From: Betaproteobacteria bacterium
GTDB taxonomy: Bacteria > Pseudomonadota > Gammaproteobacteria > Burkholderiales > Usitatibacteraceae
Assembly: GCA_016720925.1 (NCBI GenBank)
Contig: JADKJR010000014.1
Coordinates: 1 to 64,000, forward strand
DNA length: 64,000 nt
Direction: 5' to 3'
Shown: in pieces, positions 9,922 through 21,202 of the stretch
Numbering within the stretch: position 1 is the first letter of the stretch
How the letters are laid out: every line of letters starts with the position of its first letter
Program-made: the position numbers and the translations under genes
Notes under the pieces: model-generated
Told to the model about the DNA's origin: nothing
The model's database searches: none
Seen by the model: only the letters and a program-made list of their open reading frames with translations

Positions 9922-12900
9922 TCAGGAATTCCGGGGTTCATTCCCAACCGATTGCGCCAGCCGTGCAAACGCCTCACACAGATCCTCCACGGCATTGGCC
10001 TTGAAGATCAGTTCGCGCACTCCCGCGCCTTCCGCCTGCGTCTGCAGCGTCTCGTCGATGAAGCCCGAGGCGATCGCCACGGGGAGATTCGCGTGGATGG
10101 TGCGTACCGCGCGCGCCACGTCCAGCCCCGACATGCCGGGCATGTTGTAGTCGGTCACCACCAGGTCGAATGCGTCTGGGCCGGCGCGCAGCGCGGCAAG
10201 CGCCTCACGCTGGTCGGTGTAGCCGCTGACGCGGAAGCCTCGACGCTCCAGCAGGCGCGTGACCAGGAACACCAGCGACTCATCGTCATCGAGGTAGAGG
10301 ATACGCACCTTGCCGATCAAGTCGGGTACCAAAGTGTAGATCTCGGTACCTTTGCTCTTGTCCTCGTCTGACGCCGGCTCGCTGGCCGTTGTTGCCGCGA
10401 CAGGCAGGTAGACGGTAAACGTCGAGCCTTTGCCCGGCTGGCTTTCAACTTCGATGGCACCCTCGTGAGTCTGGACGATGCCGTGTACTACAGACAGACC
10501 CAGCCCCGTGCCCTCACCCACCGGCTTGGTAGTGAAGAATGGTTCGAAGATCCGTTCCCGCGTGGCCGCGTCCATGCCCGGCCCATCGTCCCTTACCGTG
10601 AGCCGCACCGTGCGGCCCGGGTATATGGCTTGCAATGTGCGCAATGCCGGATGGGTCTCCGCCATGCTCACATCAAGTAGCACCGTGTCCAGACGAATAC
10701 CGATGTGACCGGACCCACTGCGAATCGCCTGCATGGCATTGGTCGCAAGGTTGATCACGATTTGTGCAATCTGAGTGGCATCAGCCAGCACTGGTGGCAC
10801 ATCGGCGTCGCATTCCACGTCGATAATCAATCGTGCCGGCAGCGTGGCGCGCAGCAGGCGCACGGACTCATTGACAACTGGGCACAACACGGTCGGCTTG
10901 CGCTGGGTCGATTCGCGACGGCTGAAAGACAGAATTTGCTGTACCAGATCGCGGGCTCGGCCTCCTGCCTTGCGGATTTCCTCAAGGCTCTCCAGCGCGA
11001 GCGGGTTGGCGCCCATGTCCTGGCGCGCCAGATCAACGTTGCCAAGAATAGTCGCAAGGATGTTATTGAAGTCGTGCGCGATGCCGCCGGCCAGCGTGCC
11101 GATCGCCTGCATCTTCTGCGATTCACGCAATTGCATTTCGAGCGTTGCGCGCGCGGACTCGTTCTGCTTGTGCGCAGTGACATCACGAACGATGGAGATG
11201 ACGGTGCCCGCGCTGGAAGGAACGACGCGCGCCTCGAAGTGCGTCTCCTGCCCGCCCACCGCCAGCGTGTAATTCACCTCCTGAATCAGGTCTGGCCGGC
11301 CAGCATCCGCAAAGGCCTTCAGGAATTTTTCCGCGATCGGCTTGGGCAAGATATCCGCGATATTTCGACGCAGGAAATTCTCAGGCGGCACCAGGAGCAG
11401 ATGTGGATCAGATGCATGAACGGCCAGAAATTCGCCGCTGCGACTATTCGTGAAAATCAGGTCCGGGATGGCATTGATGAGCGCCCCAATCTGCGCTTCG
11501 CTGTCGCGCAACGCCTTGTCGGCCACTTTACGTCCGGCTTCGTGCGCATAGTTGTCCAGCGCAAAGTCGATATCGGCGGCCATTTCAACCAGCAGCTTGC
11601 GGATATCCTCGTCGAACGCATTCGCTTCGGCGGCGTAGAAAGATATCGCCCCGACGACGACGCCGAAGCGGTGCAGCGGCAGCGAAGCCGACGACGCCCA
11701 GCCGGCTTGCGCGCCGCGCTCGTGCCACGGCGCCGTGCATGGGTCGTTGAGATAGTCCTGGCACCAGAAAGACCGATTCTCGCGAACCGCCGTACCGGTC
11801 GGGCCCCGGCCACGCGGCTCGTTGCCGTTCACCGAAATATCCAGGCTGCCTGGATCATCGCTACCTTCACCATAGGCAGCGACCGGCTTGACCTGTTGAC
11901 TGGTCTCATCGACGAGCCCGATCCACGCCATTTTCATTCCGCCGAATGTGACGGCATCGCGGCAAATCTGCGGGAACAGTTCCGCCTCGCTGGTGCACCG
12001 CACGATCGCCTGATTGCATTGGCTGAGGGTTGCGTAAAGGCGGGTGAGGCGCCGGATGCTGGCCTCGGCGCGTTTGCGCTCGGTGATGTCGTACATGATG
12101 ACGAAGTGATTCCCCGCAAAATGCCCCGTGAGCGCCGCGGCACTGACCATGAACGTTCGTATCGATTCATCTTTGCAGTGGATGTTGACTTCCATGGGGA
12201 CAAATGGCTTTCCGGAGCCATTTGCCTCACCAAGATGCCTGAGCCATTGTTCGGTCACCGTTTGCCGGTATTGCGTATCCGGATATGCGCGCGGCCACCA
12301 GTCTTCAAGCGTATGCAGGTCATTCGTCGTATAGCCCAGCACCTCCACAAACGCCTTGTTGAGGAACGTGATGTTGCCACTCGCGTCGTTTACGGCAAGG
12401 GGGACAGGTGATATTTCGATGATGGCGCGGTATCGCCCCTCGCTTTCGCGCAGTGCTTCGTCCCGATGCGAAAGAGTTTCAAGCAAGAGATTGAAACCTC
12501 CGATCAGCTCACCGATTTCGTCTTGCCTGACGATGGGCAACGGCTGTGGGCGCTGACCCGGGTCAGATAGCGCGGCCAGCGTTTTGACAGAAGAAATCAG
12601 CGGCGCAATCTGGCGCCTCAACATCCACCAGGTCAAGCCGCCCACCAGCACCGTAACGAGAATCGTCGCCATCAGCAGGCGCAGCCGCATCACGTGGAAC
12701 GCATCAAAGGCCTCGGCCGTGGGCAGCGCGGCGACGGCGTACCAACCCGCGGCGGGAATACCTTCGCCGAGGCCAGTACCTGTTCGCCGAGCGGATTCAT
12801 GAGCACGGCGGAACCTTCGTAGCCCCGAATGAATCGGTCAATGAGTGGGCTGACGCCGTTGGCGGGGAGCACCTCCATGATGCGGCGTTTGTCCGTGGCG

Positions 12901-13553
12901 GTCACAATCAGCCGGTGCTGAGGCGAGACGACCAGATAGCCCCCGGTCTTGCCGTACGGGTTTTCCGCAATCTTGTCCAGGAAATTGGGTATGCCCAGGT
13001 TGGTCACCCCGACCAGCGCGCCAATCACGCTGCCCTGCTTGTCGCGAATCGGCGCGGCCATCGAGAAGACCGGCGCCTTTTGTACCTTGCCCATGACCGG
13101 CCGGCCGATCGTCGCTCTTCCCTCCTTTATTACGGCGACCATGAAATCCCTGTCCGAGAAATTGACGCCGATCCGCCCTGCCGAGACAGGAACGTCGGCA
13201 ATCGCGGTGCCATCGATCCGGGTAGCAAGCATGCCGCCGTTGAATAGCCGCTGGAGAACGACTCGCTGCTCCAGATTTGACTGCATTGCCGCGGCATTGC
13301 CGAGTATCTCTGGGCCCAGTGATCCGGCTATTTCCTGCAGCGCCCTCAATCGCTCGTCAACGTTCTGATCGATCTGTGCCGCGACCAGACTAATCGTCGA
13401 AAATTGCTGCTCGCCCAACAAGTGCTGCACATTCTCGCGGAGCATGCGGCTGGCGTAGAACGCCAGCGACCACATGCTGATCACGAAAACGACCAGCGTA
13501 AACAAGGTCACCTTTGTGTTGAGTGACCGCCATGGGAAGTTATTCCGGCTCAT
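9922..13553 (-). CDS. HHK-2: membrane hybrid histidine kinase, Cache-like/HAMP/PAS/GAF (one frameshift)
   Basis: About 1210 residues. The start at 13553 (MSRNNFPWRSLNTKVTLF) is chosen by alignment to paralogue HHK-7; the longer open frame to 13820 is not needed. The order is TM1 (residues 15-35), a large extracytoplasmic Cache-like domain (FMVAVIKEG...GRPVMG), TM2 (LLMATILVTVLVGGLTWW), HAMP, two PAS, GAF (WCQDYLND...LPLHRFG), PAS, HisKA (GGIAHDFNN), HATPase_c and a receiver ending GNEPRNS. The frame breaks near 12763. A missing G turns the expected AKGIPAAGWYAVAALP into AKVFPP. The GAF is close to that of HHK-9. Extracytoplasmic ligand and cytosolic cues are probably integrated. The partner regulator is unknown. 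Confidence 0.85.
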
Positions 13554-13651
13554 GAAATTTCTTATCGTCAACACGCCATTGAATATCGACCGTAATGAGG
13601 TTTTGCTGACCGTACGCCACACCAGAATGCCAACGATACCAAGCGCATGTG

Positions 13652-13711
13652 CGCAGACTGATACCAGCTTAAGATAGTCCAACAGCACACGAAAGAGTTG
13701 ATTCAGATCAT
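13652..13711 (-). promoter_or_regulatory. Conserved 60-bp upstream element, copy B
   Basis: Gap-free counterpart of elements A and C, 99 bp upstream of the HHK-2 start. Copy C lies at nearly the same distance (96 bp) from HHK-7, so position and sequence are conserved together. Confidence 0.45.
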
Positions 13712-13853
13712 TCGCAAGGCAAAAAACCCAGGGCGAGAAGCATGCACGCCGAAATGACGGTCCTGCGGAACTTGACGGAATCGAGCAGGTAATTCCGGCG
13801 GAGCACATAGCCGGAAACAAATGGATACAGGACTGTCGTGACGAATTCCGACT

Positions 13854-15816
13854 TCAGGAATTCCGGGGTTGATTCCCAACCGATTGCGCCAGCCGTGCAA
13901 ACGCCTCGCATAGCTCTTCCACCGCATTGGCTTTGAAGATCAGTTCGCGCACGCCCGCGCCTTCCGCTTGCGATTGCAACGTCTCGTCGATGAATCCCGA
14001 CGCGATCGCCACTGGCAGGTCCGCGCGAATGGTGCGTACCGCGCGCGCCACATCCAAGCCCCGACATCCCGGGCATGTTGTAGTCGGTCACCACCAAGTC
14101 GAATGCAGATGGCTCGGCGCGCAGTGCAGCGAGCGCTTCACGCTGGTCGGTGTAGCCGCTGACGCGGAAGCCTCGACGTTCCAGCAGGCGCGTGACCAGG
14201 AACACCAGCGACTCATCGTCATCGAGGTAGAGGATACGCCGGTCGCGAACGCTGTCCGTGATGGCTGCGATGGAATTACCTTTGTCCGGTGCGGGCACAG
14301 TGACCAGAGAATCCGCGACCGGCAGGTAGACCGTGAACGTGGAGCCCCATCCCGGCTTGCTGTCGACCACGATCGCGCCGTCGTGCGTTTGCACGATGCC
14401 GTGCACGACGGACAGACCGAGCCCGGTGCCTTCGTTCACCGCCTTCGTCGTAAAGAACGGCTGAAAGATTCTACTGAGCGTGACCGCATCCATGCCCGGC
14501 CCGTCGTCGCTGATCGCGAGGCGCACCATGCGGCCGGGGCACCGTTCATGCAGTGCGCGCAATGGCGGACGCGCTTCCGCCATGGCCGCGTCCAGCATGA
14601 CCGTTTCCAGGCGGATGCCAATGCGGCCAGGCCGGTTGTTGATTGCCTGCATGGCATTGGTGGCGAGGTTGATCACGACCTGCTGGATCTGTGTGGCGTC
14701 GGCCAGCACCGGAGGGATATCCGCTTCGCAGTGCACATCCAGAACCAGGCGCGCGGGGAGCGTGGCGCGCAGCAGGCGAACGGATTCTTCGATGACCGGG
14801 CCAAGCGCAATGGGCTTACGCGCGTGGGCTGCCGGCGGCTGAAGGAGAGGATCTGATGAACCAAGTCGCGGCCGCGCGAGCCGGCCTTGCGGATTTCGTC
14901 GAGGGCTCTCCAGCGCCATCGGATTGGCGCTCACATCCTGCCGGGCCAGCTCGGCATTGCCGAGGATGGTCGCCAGAATATTATTGAAATCGTGCGCGAT
15001 GCCGCCGGCGAGTGTACCGATGGCCTGCATTTTCTGTGCTTCACGCAGTTGCGATTCCAGCGCCGCGTGGGCTGCTTCCGTGCGTTTGCGCTCGGTGATA
15101 TCGGTGAAAGAAAATACCCTGCCGAATATTTGCGCGCCCTGATGTGCCGGCGTCGATTTGCGTTCAAAGATGCGACCGTCCGCGAGTTGCAGGAGATCAA
15201 ACGTCTCGCCGTCACCATCCAGCACAATGTCCGCCAGACGTGCGCGGTAGTCATTTGCATTGGCAAACCGCGCGGCCATGAATCCAAGCACGGCCTTGTC
15301 TTCGTGCTCCAGCAGCAACGCGTCGGGCAGACTCCACATGCGTGCGAACCGGTGATTCATATTGACGATGCGGCCGGCACGATCAATCAGCAATATCCCG
15401 TCCGCCGTCGCTTCCAGCGTCGCCCGCAGAAGCGACGCGACGGAAGCGAGCTGATTTTCGATACGCGGCCCGGAATCCAGCGGCTCGGCGCAAACGACCA
15501 TCCAGCCCTTGCCGCCGCTGGTGACACGCGACACATTTTTGGTCGCCGGCAGAATGCCGCCATTCGCGCACCGATAGCTGCCTTCGGCATGTTTCGCGCC
15601 GGAAGGATTGCCTTTCAGCACCTCCTCCCAGAAATACGCATCCGCCAGCGAGCACTCGATGTCGGTAATGGGCCGGCCCAACAAATCTTCGCGGCGGTAG
15701 CCCAGCAAGCGAAGCGTTGGATTGCTGACTTCGACAATGGCAAGCGAGGATGCATCCACGAGCAACAGAATGCCGCTACTGTTGTCGAGCAATGCGTCTA
15801 CGTGCGCGGGACTCAT
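13854..15816 (-). pseudogene. HHK-3: soluble PAS-PAS hybrid histidine kinase, frameshifted
   Basis: About 650 residues without TM segments. It has PAS (DALLDNSSGILLLVDAS), a second PAS (DGILLIDRAGRIVNMN), HisKA with GGIAHDFNNILATILGN, HATPase_c and a receiver. Three frame changes are needed. Two compensate one another between about 14830 and 14900, replacing the expected LDEIRKAG segment. One extra T near 14057 breaks SGLDVARAVRT in the receiver. The correct frame ends NQPRNS at 13854. The start overlaps the HD-GYP stop as ATGA (15813-15816), which implies translational coupling. The 3' end is nearly identical to HHK-2 for about 18 bp beyond the stop, evidence of recent duplication. Confidence 0.8.
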
Positions 15817-17152
15817 TTTTGCCCTCCGGCGTCCGGCAAACCACCATCGAAAAAGTAGGTGATTCGTTTGCGCGGACTCAGGTAAGCGAAGACCGGTGGC
15901 GGTAACAGCGCGGGACGCATCGCCCGGCTGATGCTGAGGTCATTTTCCGACTCCAGATTGAGCATAACCGCGTCTTCCCTCGCAACGCCGGCATCATAGC
16001 GCAGCACCCAGGGCCGCAAGGTCTTGTGCGGATTGACCGAAACGACCATCGCGATGGCATCATTGGAAAGCCTGACGATCGAACCGGGTGGATACACGCC
16101 AAGCGCATGGATCAGGACCTGCAGGATCGCAACGTCAAACTTGTTTTTCAGCCGTGCAAAGATGAATGACAATGCTTCGTGCGGCGTCAAGGCCTGGGCA
16201 TAATCGACCGGGTTGCAGAGGTTGTCGTAAAAATTGACCAGCGAAACAATGCGGGCAAGCGGCGTGATCTGTTCGAGCCTGAGCCCGCGCGGATAACCCG
16301 TGCCATCGGCCATTTCGTGATGCTGCTCGATGATCGAAAGCATTTCCGGCGCGAGCCCGAGCTGCCGGCCAATCTTCATTCCGTATTCAACGTGCCTCGC
16401 GCGCAGGTCGCGCTCCGGCTGCGTTTGTTCGCTGGGACTTTTTTTCAGCACCTGATCGGGAATTTCAATCGATCCGATGTCGTGCAACAGGGCACCCGTG
16501 CCCAGCAGCCCCGCCTGCTCACGGCTGAGCCGCAGTTCCCTGACCAGCAGCATGCAAGGATGGAAACGTTGAGGCTGTGGTGGTAGACCTCTTCCCCACC
16601 ACAGTTTTCACCCATGACCTGCAGCGTCACCTCCGGGTGATCGAGAAACACCGTCACCATCTGATTGACGAGTCCCGCCCATTTCTTCCAGCGTTTCGCG
16701 CGGTTGAGAAAGCAGATTCCGGTTCATCCTGCGCACCACGCCGACCGCTTTCACGAACGACTTCTCGGTACGCACAATGGCGAGGCGGTGCTCGTGCAGC
16801 TCCAGCACGCGCGGGTCCGGCGCGTATCGGTGCTGGTATCGGTGCGGGTATCGATGTATAGGGCTCGCGATTATCCGGCGACGCGATCACCGACACGGGG
16901 TTCGCGGGATTCGACGATTCCCGCCGGCGAGGCGTCACCGGATGGGGTTTCGCTCCGCTGCGGATCATAGCGAAAGCGATCCTCCTTTAGCGCCCGCAGT
17001 TCACGTATCTGCTCTTCGCTGGAAATCCTGAAGCTGTTCAGCGTGAATGGATGGCGAAACCACGGCAGATCGACGAATACATACAAGCCGATGCGCAGTT
17101 GATCGGGCGATGCATAGTGGGCGCTCTGATTTGTTTTGTCCACGGGCAACAT
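15813..17152 (-). pseudogene. DUF3391/HD-GYP domain protein (c-di-GMP phosphodiesterase-like), frameshifted
   Basis: The N-terminal DUF3391 region (LRIGLYVFVDLPWFRHPF, start at 17152 or 17206) is followed by a central linker and an HD-GYP domain. The HD-GYP landmarks are EVYHHSLNVS, LLHDIGSIEIP, EQHHEMADGTGYPRG and VNFYDNLCNP. HD-GYP enzymes hydrolyse c-di-GMP at a di- or tri-iron site. The metal-binding His and Asp residues are visible, but the usual Lys of HDIGK is Ser here. At least three frame changes (near 16870, 16670 and 16550) disrupt the gene, and a tandem repeat lies in the linker. The final 246-residue frame is intact and overlaps the HHK-3 start by ATGA. This suggests the HD-GYP protein and HHK-3 acted in one pathway. 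Confidence 0.8.
16824..16858. repeat. Short 12-bp tandem repeat inside the HD-GYP gene
   Basis: About three units of GTATCGGTGC(T/G)G occur in a row, within the broken linker of the HD-GYP gene. Slippage here could account for one of the frame changes. Confidence 0.6.
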
Positions 17153-17444
17153 GTCTGCTTCGATTGGCTCAGTTGATTTTCGGATGGGGATCGTCCGCGC
17201 TTCCAACGGTTCTGGTTGCGCTCACCGCGAGAATTCCAGGGACGAAATCGCCATGCCTTTCATATCGATCACGACCCTGGACTCAATCCAGTTAACGGCA
17301 TTTGCGCGCCAAAATTAAGGGGGCGATGCGCACGCATAACGGATGTTGTCACGCTACGCGAAGAGTCAACCGCCCCCTTTTCGGAATCCTTGTCGTTCCG
17401 CGTCACATTGGAGAATTTCTCAAAACCCGAAATTTCTAGCGGCC

Positions 17445-17512
17445 AAACACCAGCACTGGCGCGGTTATCCGGCAATAATGGCCTGAAACGCCGCACCAGT
17501 GCTGGCGTTTTG
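17445..17512. repeat. Dispersed palindromic repeat P1, copy 2
   Basis: The best-formed copy: CAGCACTGGCGCGG on the left and CCGCACCAGTGCTGG on the right, around a centre with AATGGCCTGAAA. Confidence 0.75.
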
Positions 17513-17894
17513 CTTTCGCCGCGTTTCAACACTCGTCATTCCGTAGGGATTTCTGAAACGCCCATGCACGTCGCACATTGTTCCGCGAACCATGCGAGCA
17601 ACGTCGATGTACATCCCGCTTGCGCGACAAATTGGCAACGCACGGGACAAAACCGTTGCGCCCTCAAGTTCCAGCCACACGTGCCGATAAAGATTCAAAC
17701 AGGACGTGCCCAATCAACCCCGACGCAACAATCGGCCACGTCAAACGAATACCTGCGGTGCCTGGCAATAGTTAACACAGGCCCACGACTGTAACGCCGC
17801 CGTTGTGATCGTTCCATGCGAATGAACCTGAAGCGGCTGGAAATAGGCCACACTGAAACCCGTTCCTACCGGGCGACACCGCAGGGCACTTACT

Positions 17895-17921
17895 CAAAGG
17901 CATCGCGAATCGCGATGCCTT
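17895..17921 (+). terminator. Perfect hairpin, terminator-like
   Basis: AAAGGCATCGCG and CGCGATGCCTTT pair perfectly around AAT and are followed on the plus strand by GCGTTTTG. No plus-strand gene is recognised immediately before it, so it may end a lost gene or simply be a repeat. Confidence 0.5.
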
Positions 17922-18088
17922 TGCGTTTTGTCGTTTCGTTGCCGGGATAGAGCACAGCGCAAACAGGGGCCGTGTGTGCCATGGCAACTCTTTGGAGCAT
18001 TGACCTTCACGGATGAACCGCGTTCGATAACGGTCGCCAGCTACCTATCGTTCATTGACTGCTCATATCCATTCGGTCATAATGATCA

Positions 18089-18100
18089 ATATGGCCATAT
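18089..18100 (+). promoter_or_regulatory. Palindrome upstream of antitoxin, candidate operator
   Basis: ATATGGCCATAT is a perfect 12-bp palindrome 13 bp before the antitoxin ATG. Phd/YefM antitoxins commonly autorepress through palindromes in this position. The role here is inferred. Confidence 0.4.
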
Positions 18101-18113
18101 CAATGGAGGTCCC

Positions 18114-18431
18114 ATGATCACTGAAACGAGCGCAGTCAACTTTCGGCAAAATCTTGGAGAAATGCTCAGCCAAGTCCAGTATCGGCACGATAGCGTGGTG
18201 ATCAACAAGGATGGCAAGCCCGTCGCCGCACTCGTGGATGCGCGGTTGTTCGAGCGCATTCGCCGCATGCAAGATCGCTTTGACGCACTCTGCAAACGCA
18301 TCGAGACTGGCTTTGCGGACGTGCAGGAGGAGCAAGGAATCGCTGAAATCGACGCCGTCATCAGGCGTGATCGGGCGCGCACACGTGCGACAACCGGCGC
18401 GAGAACCAGCGCGGCAGCCAAAAAGCGCTAA
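18114..18431 (+). CDS. Phd/YefM-type antitoxin
   Basis: 105 residues. I chose the ATG at 18114 because GGAGG lies 4 nt upstream and MITETSAVNFRQNLGEML is the canonical Phd/YefM start. The N-terminal fold (VNFRQNLGEML...DSVVINKDGKPVAALVDARLF) would bind DNA. The longer C-terminal part (about residues 50-105) is basic and low in complexity, ending AAAKKR. It would neutralise the PIN toxin encoded 6 nt downstream. The plus-strand orientation is opposite to every neighbour in the kinase array, which fits an inserted cassette. Confidence 0.88.
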   Translation: MITETSAVNFRQNLGEMLSQVQYRHDSVVINKDGKPVAALVDARLFERIRRMQDRFDALCKRIETGFADVQEEQGIAEIDAVIRRDRARTRATTGARTSAAAKKR

Positions 18432-18437
18432 ACCGGC

Positions 18438-18869
18438 GTGGCCACGCTAAGGGTAATACTCGATACGAACGTGCTCGTCTCCGGCATTGCGTATCCCGCG
18501 AGTGTGCCGGGAAAAATCCTGGCGGCGTGGCGGTTCGGCTCCGTGGATGTCGTGCTGTCGGCTTATATCCTGGAGGAGTTGCGACGGGTACTGCCGCGGC
18601 TGGCCCACCGTCACGGTTTGACACAGGCCGAGATCGAGGATTTGGTCGATGTTCTTTCTATTCAGGCTGAAGTCATTGAGCCGCTGCCCGGGCATGAGCC
18701 GGACTTGCGAGATGTCAAAGACCAACCGGTGCTGGACACGTTGCTGGCAGCGCTCGGGGCGTCAGGGGCTGACTATCTCATTACCGGTGACAATGACTTG
18801 CTGGCACTGGCTGATCGCTACCCGGTCATGACGCCTGCAATGTTCTGGGCGGCCCACACGGGGCCATGA
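18438..18869 (+). CDS. PIN-domain toxin (putative ribonuclease)
   Basis: 143 residues starting at GTG. The PIN-fold acidic residues are visible: Asp9 (LDTNVLVSG), Glu46/47 (LEEL), Asp95-Asp100 (VKDQPVLDTLL) and Asp118/Asp120 (TGDNDLL). This belongs to the COG1569-like toxin group paired with Phd-type antitoxins. PIN toxins cleave RNA in a Mg-dependent way; the target cannot be read from sequence. Spacing of 6 nt from the antitoxin stop indicates a shared transcript. Confidence 0.88.
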   Translation: MATLRVILDTNVLVSGIAYPASVPGKILAAWRFGSVDVVLSAYILEELRRVLPRLAHRHGLTQAEIEDLVDVLSIQAEVIEPLPGHEPDLRDVKDQPVLDTLLAALGASGADYLITGDNDLLALADRYPVMTPAMFWAAHTGP

Positions 18870-18870
18870 T

Positions 18871-18925
18871 TTTTTGCGTTGTTCCGGCGTATTTTGAGTA
18901 TCCCGGCCTCGCGCCAGTGCTGTTC
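18871..18925. repeat. Repeat P1, copy 3 (partial)
   Basis: The right half is clear (CCGGCCTCGCGCCAGTGCT) and the left arm is eroded. It lies just after the PIN toxin and directly before a P2 repeat. Confidence 0.5.
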
Positions 18926-18935
18926 ATTTGATTTC

Positions 18936-18992
18936 CGTTCGCATGGTATCGAAGGGCCGCATGCGCAAAGCCCTTCGATACCAAGGCGAACG
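18936..18992. repeat. Palindromic repeat P2, copy 1
   Basis: The arms CGTTCGCATGGTATCGAAGGGC and its near-complement (GCCCTTCGATACC...GCGAACG) enclose CGCATGCGCAAA. It shares the CGTTCG...GGTATCGAAG core with 28475-28605. Confidence 0.7.
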
Positions 18993-19064
18993 AAGAAAAT
19001 TTGACAGCGTGAACGATTCGACAGTCTGATGAAGTTCCGAAGCCCGGATGCAGCGCAGCGGATT

Positions 19065-21202
19065 TCAGGATCCCTTCCCAACCAGTTGCGCCAATCGCGC
19101 AAACGCATCGCAAAGGTCTTCCACCGCGTTAGCCTTGAAAATCAGTTCGTGCACCCCCGCACCTTCCGCCTGCGATTGCAGAGCCTCGTCGATGAATCCC
19201 GAAGCGATCACCACCGGCAGGTCCGCGCGGATGTCGCGCACCGCGCGCGCCACGTCCAGCCCCGATTTGCCCGGCATGTTGTAGTCGGTCACCACCAGGT
19301 CGAATGCGCGTGGATCGGCGCGCAGCGCGGCGAGCGCTTCCCGCTGCTCCGTGAAGCCGCTGACGAAGTAGCCGCGCCGCTCCAGCAGACGCTTCACCAG
19401 GAACACCAGCGATTCGTCATCATCGAGGTAGAGGATATGCTTGTTGGCAATGAAGCCTGCATCCGGAGCAGGCGGCGGGACGGCAGCCGCCATGCGGTCC
19501 GCGTCGCTTTTCCGCCTGATCCGCCACTACCGGTTCGTCCTCTGCCGCCGGAAGATAGACCGTGAATGTCGCGCCTTTTTCCAGCCGGCTGTGAACGGTG
19601 ATCGCGCCTTTATGCCCCTGCACGATGCCGTGCACCACCGACAGGCCCAGACCGGTGCCCTCGCCGACCGGCTTGGTCGTAAAGAACGGCTCAAAAATGC
19701 GCGCGCGGGTCGCCGCGTCCATGCCCGGGCCGTTATCGCTTACGGTCAGGCGGGCATAGCGGCCCGGGCGAAGAAGTGCGCGATTGCCACCGGATCGGCG
19801 TTCGTGCCCTGCGTAATGCTCCTCCGCGATATGACAGGATTCCACACGAATTTTGACGCGCCCCGGTTCGCCGCGCATCGCCTGCATGGCGTTGGTGGCA
19901 AGGTTGATCAGGACCTGCTCGATCTGCGAGGCGTCGGCCAGCACATCGGGCACGTCGTGGTCGCACTGCACTTCCAGTATCAAACGCGCAGGCAGCGTCG
20001 CGCGCAGCAATCGCACGGATTCATCAACCACGCGGCATAGCGCGGTCCGGGCAAGCGACGTCGGCTGGCGGCGGCTGAAAGACAGGATCTGCTGCACCAG
20101 GTCGCGCGCACGCCCGCCTGCCTTGCGGATCTCGGCCAGACTCTCCAGCGCCCGCGGACTGGCGCTTGCATCCTGATACGCAAGTTCGACATTGCCGAGG
20201 ATGGTGGCCAGGATGTTGTTGAAATCGTGGGCGATACCGCCGGCAAGCGTGCCGATGGCCTGCATTTTGTGCGATTCGCGCAGTTGCGCTTCGAGGATTT
20301 CGCGCGCGGCCTCGGCACGCTCGCGCTCACTGATATCGCGCATCGTCACCGAAAAAAGTGTTTACCGTCGATCACGGCATGGGAGATCGATGCCTCGACC
20401 GGAAATTCCGACCCATCTGACCGCAGGGCGCTCACCCGGGTAAACTGCCTGTCCGTGCGCGCGGTAACGCCGTTTTGCCTGAACTGGCGTACGTGCGCAT
20501 CGTGGACCTCGCGAAAGCGGGCCGGAATGAAACGGTGGATGGTTTGCCCGATAGCCTCGGCAGCGGAAAGCTGAAACATTTTCTCGGCCGCGGGGCTGAA
20601 GACAACAATGCGTTCGTCTTCATTGACGCTGATGATGGCATCCAGCGATGCACTGATGAGCGCCTCGTTCGCCACTTCCGCCTGCCTTCGGGCCGTGACA
20701 TCCATCAGCACCACGCGAAGTACCGTGGCGCTGTCTTTGCCGCCTGCGTCGTCCTGGGTGCCCGCTTGAGCGCCCCCATGCGTGCCATTCCGCGCACTGC
20801 GCGGCTCGGCTGTCGCCGCCAGCCGCACCCACAAATGATCGCCACTATCTTTCACCATCCGCAACTCAAGCGAACGCGGCTCGTCCGGCATGAACGGCTG
20901 TATGCTAAACAGGTAGAACTGGTCTGGTCTTCCTTGAAGATGAACCGCAAGATCGGCTGCGAAACCAGCGTGCGCCGGTCGACTCCCAACAGCATCGTCG
21001 CGGCAAGATTGGCTTCCTGGATAATGCCTTGCGCGTCGATGGTGCAATAGCCGACCGGCGCCAGGTCATAGAGTTCGAAGTAGCGCGCCTGCGAGGCATC
21101 CAGTTCCGCCCGGGCGCGGCGCAATTCTTCGTTCTGCAGTTCCAGCTCGACCTGATGTACGTGAAGCTCGTGCAGCGTCCGCGCGGTCTCTTCAGGCGTC
21201 AT
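19065..21202 (-). pseudogene. HHK-4: PAS-PAS hybrid histidine kinase, frameshifted
   Basis: About 710 residues without a TM segment. It starts with a short helix (HELHVHQVELELQNEELRRA), then two PAS domains (YFELYDLAPVGYCTI and SASLDAIISVNEDERIVVFS), HisKA (GGIAHDFNNILATILGN), HATPase_c and a receiver (VTDYNMPGKSG; here Lys replaces the usual Met). Three frame changes near 20930, 20350 and 19490 interrupt it, each falling in or between domains. The start overlaps the upstream CheB-CheR gene as ATGA (21199-21202). Both PAS domains closely match the first two of HHK-6. Confidence 0.8.

Larger units (their letters stand above)
17207..18088. other. Long intergenic region before the toxin-antitoxin pair
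   Basis: No supported gene was found. It contains a P1 repeat (17445-17512) and a strong hairpin (17895-17921). The open frames here lack domain signals and ribosome-binding sites. Confidence 0.5.

Noticed and set aside
10705..12411. Long plus-strand open frame opposite HHK-2
   Set aside because: It mirrors coding codons of the kinase in a GC-rich gene, with no ribosome-binding site and no domain signal.
17216..17794. 192-codon plus-strand open frame before the toxin-antitoxin pair
   Set aside because: It spans a palindromic repeat and has no start signal or recognisable domain.
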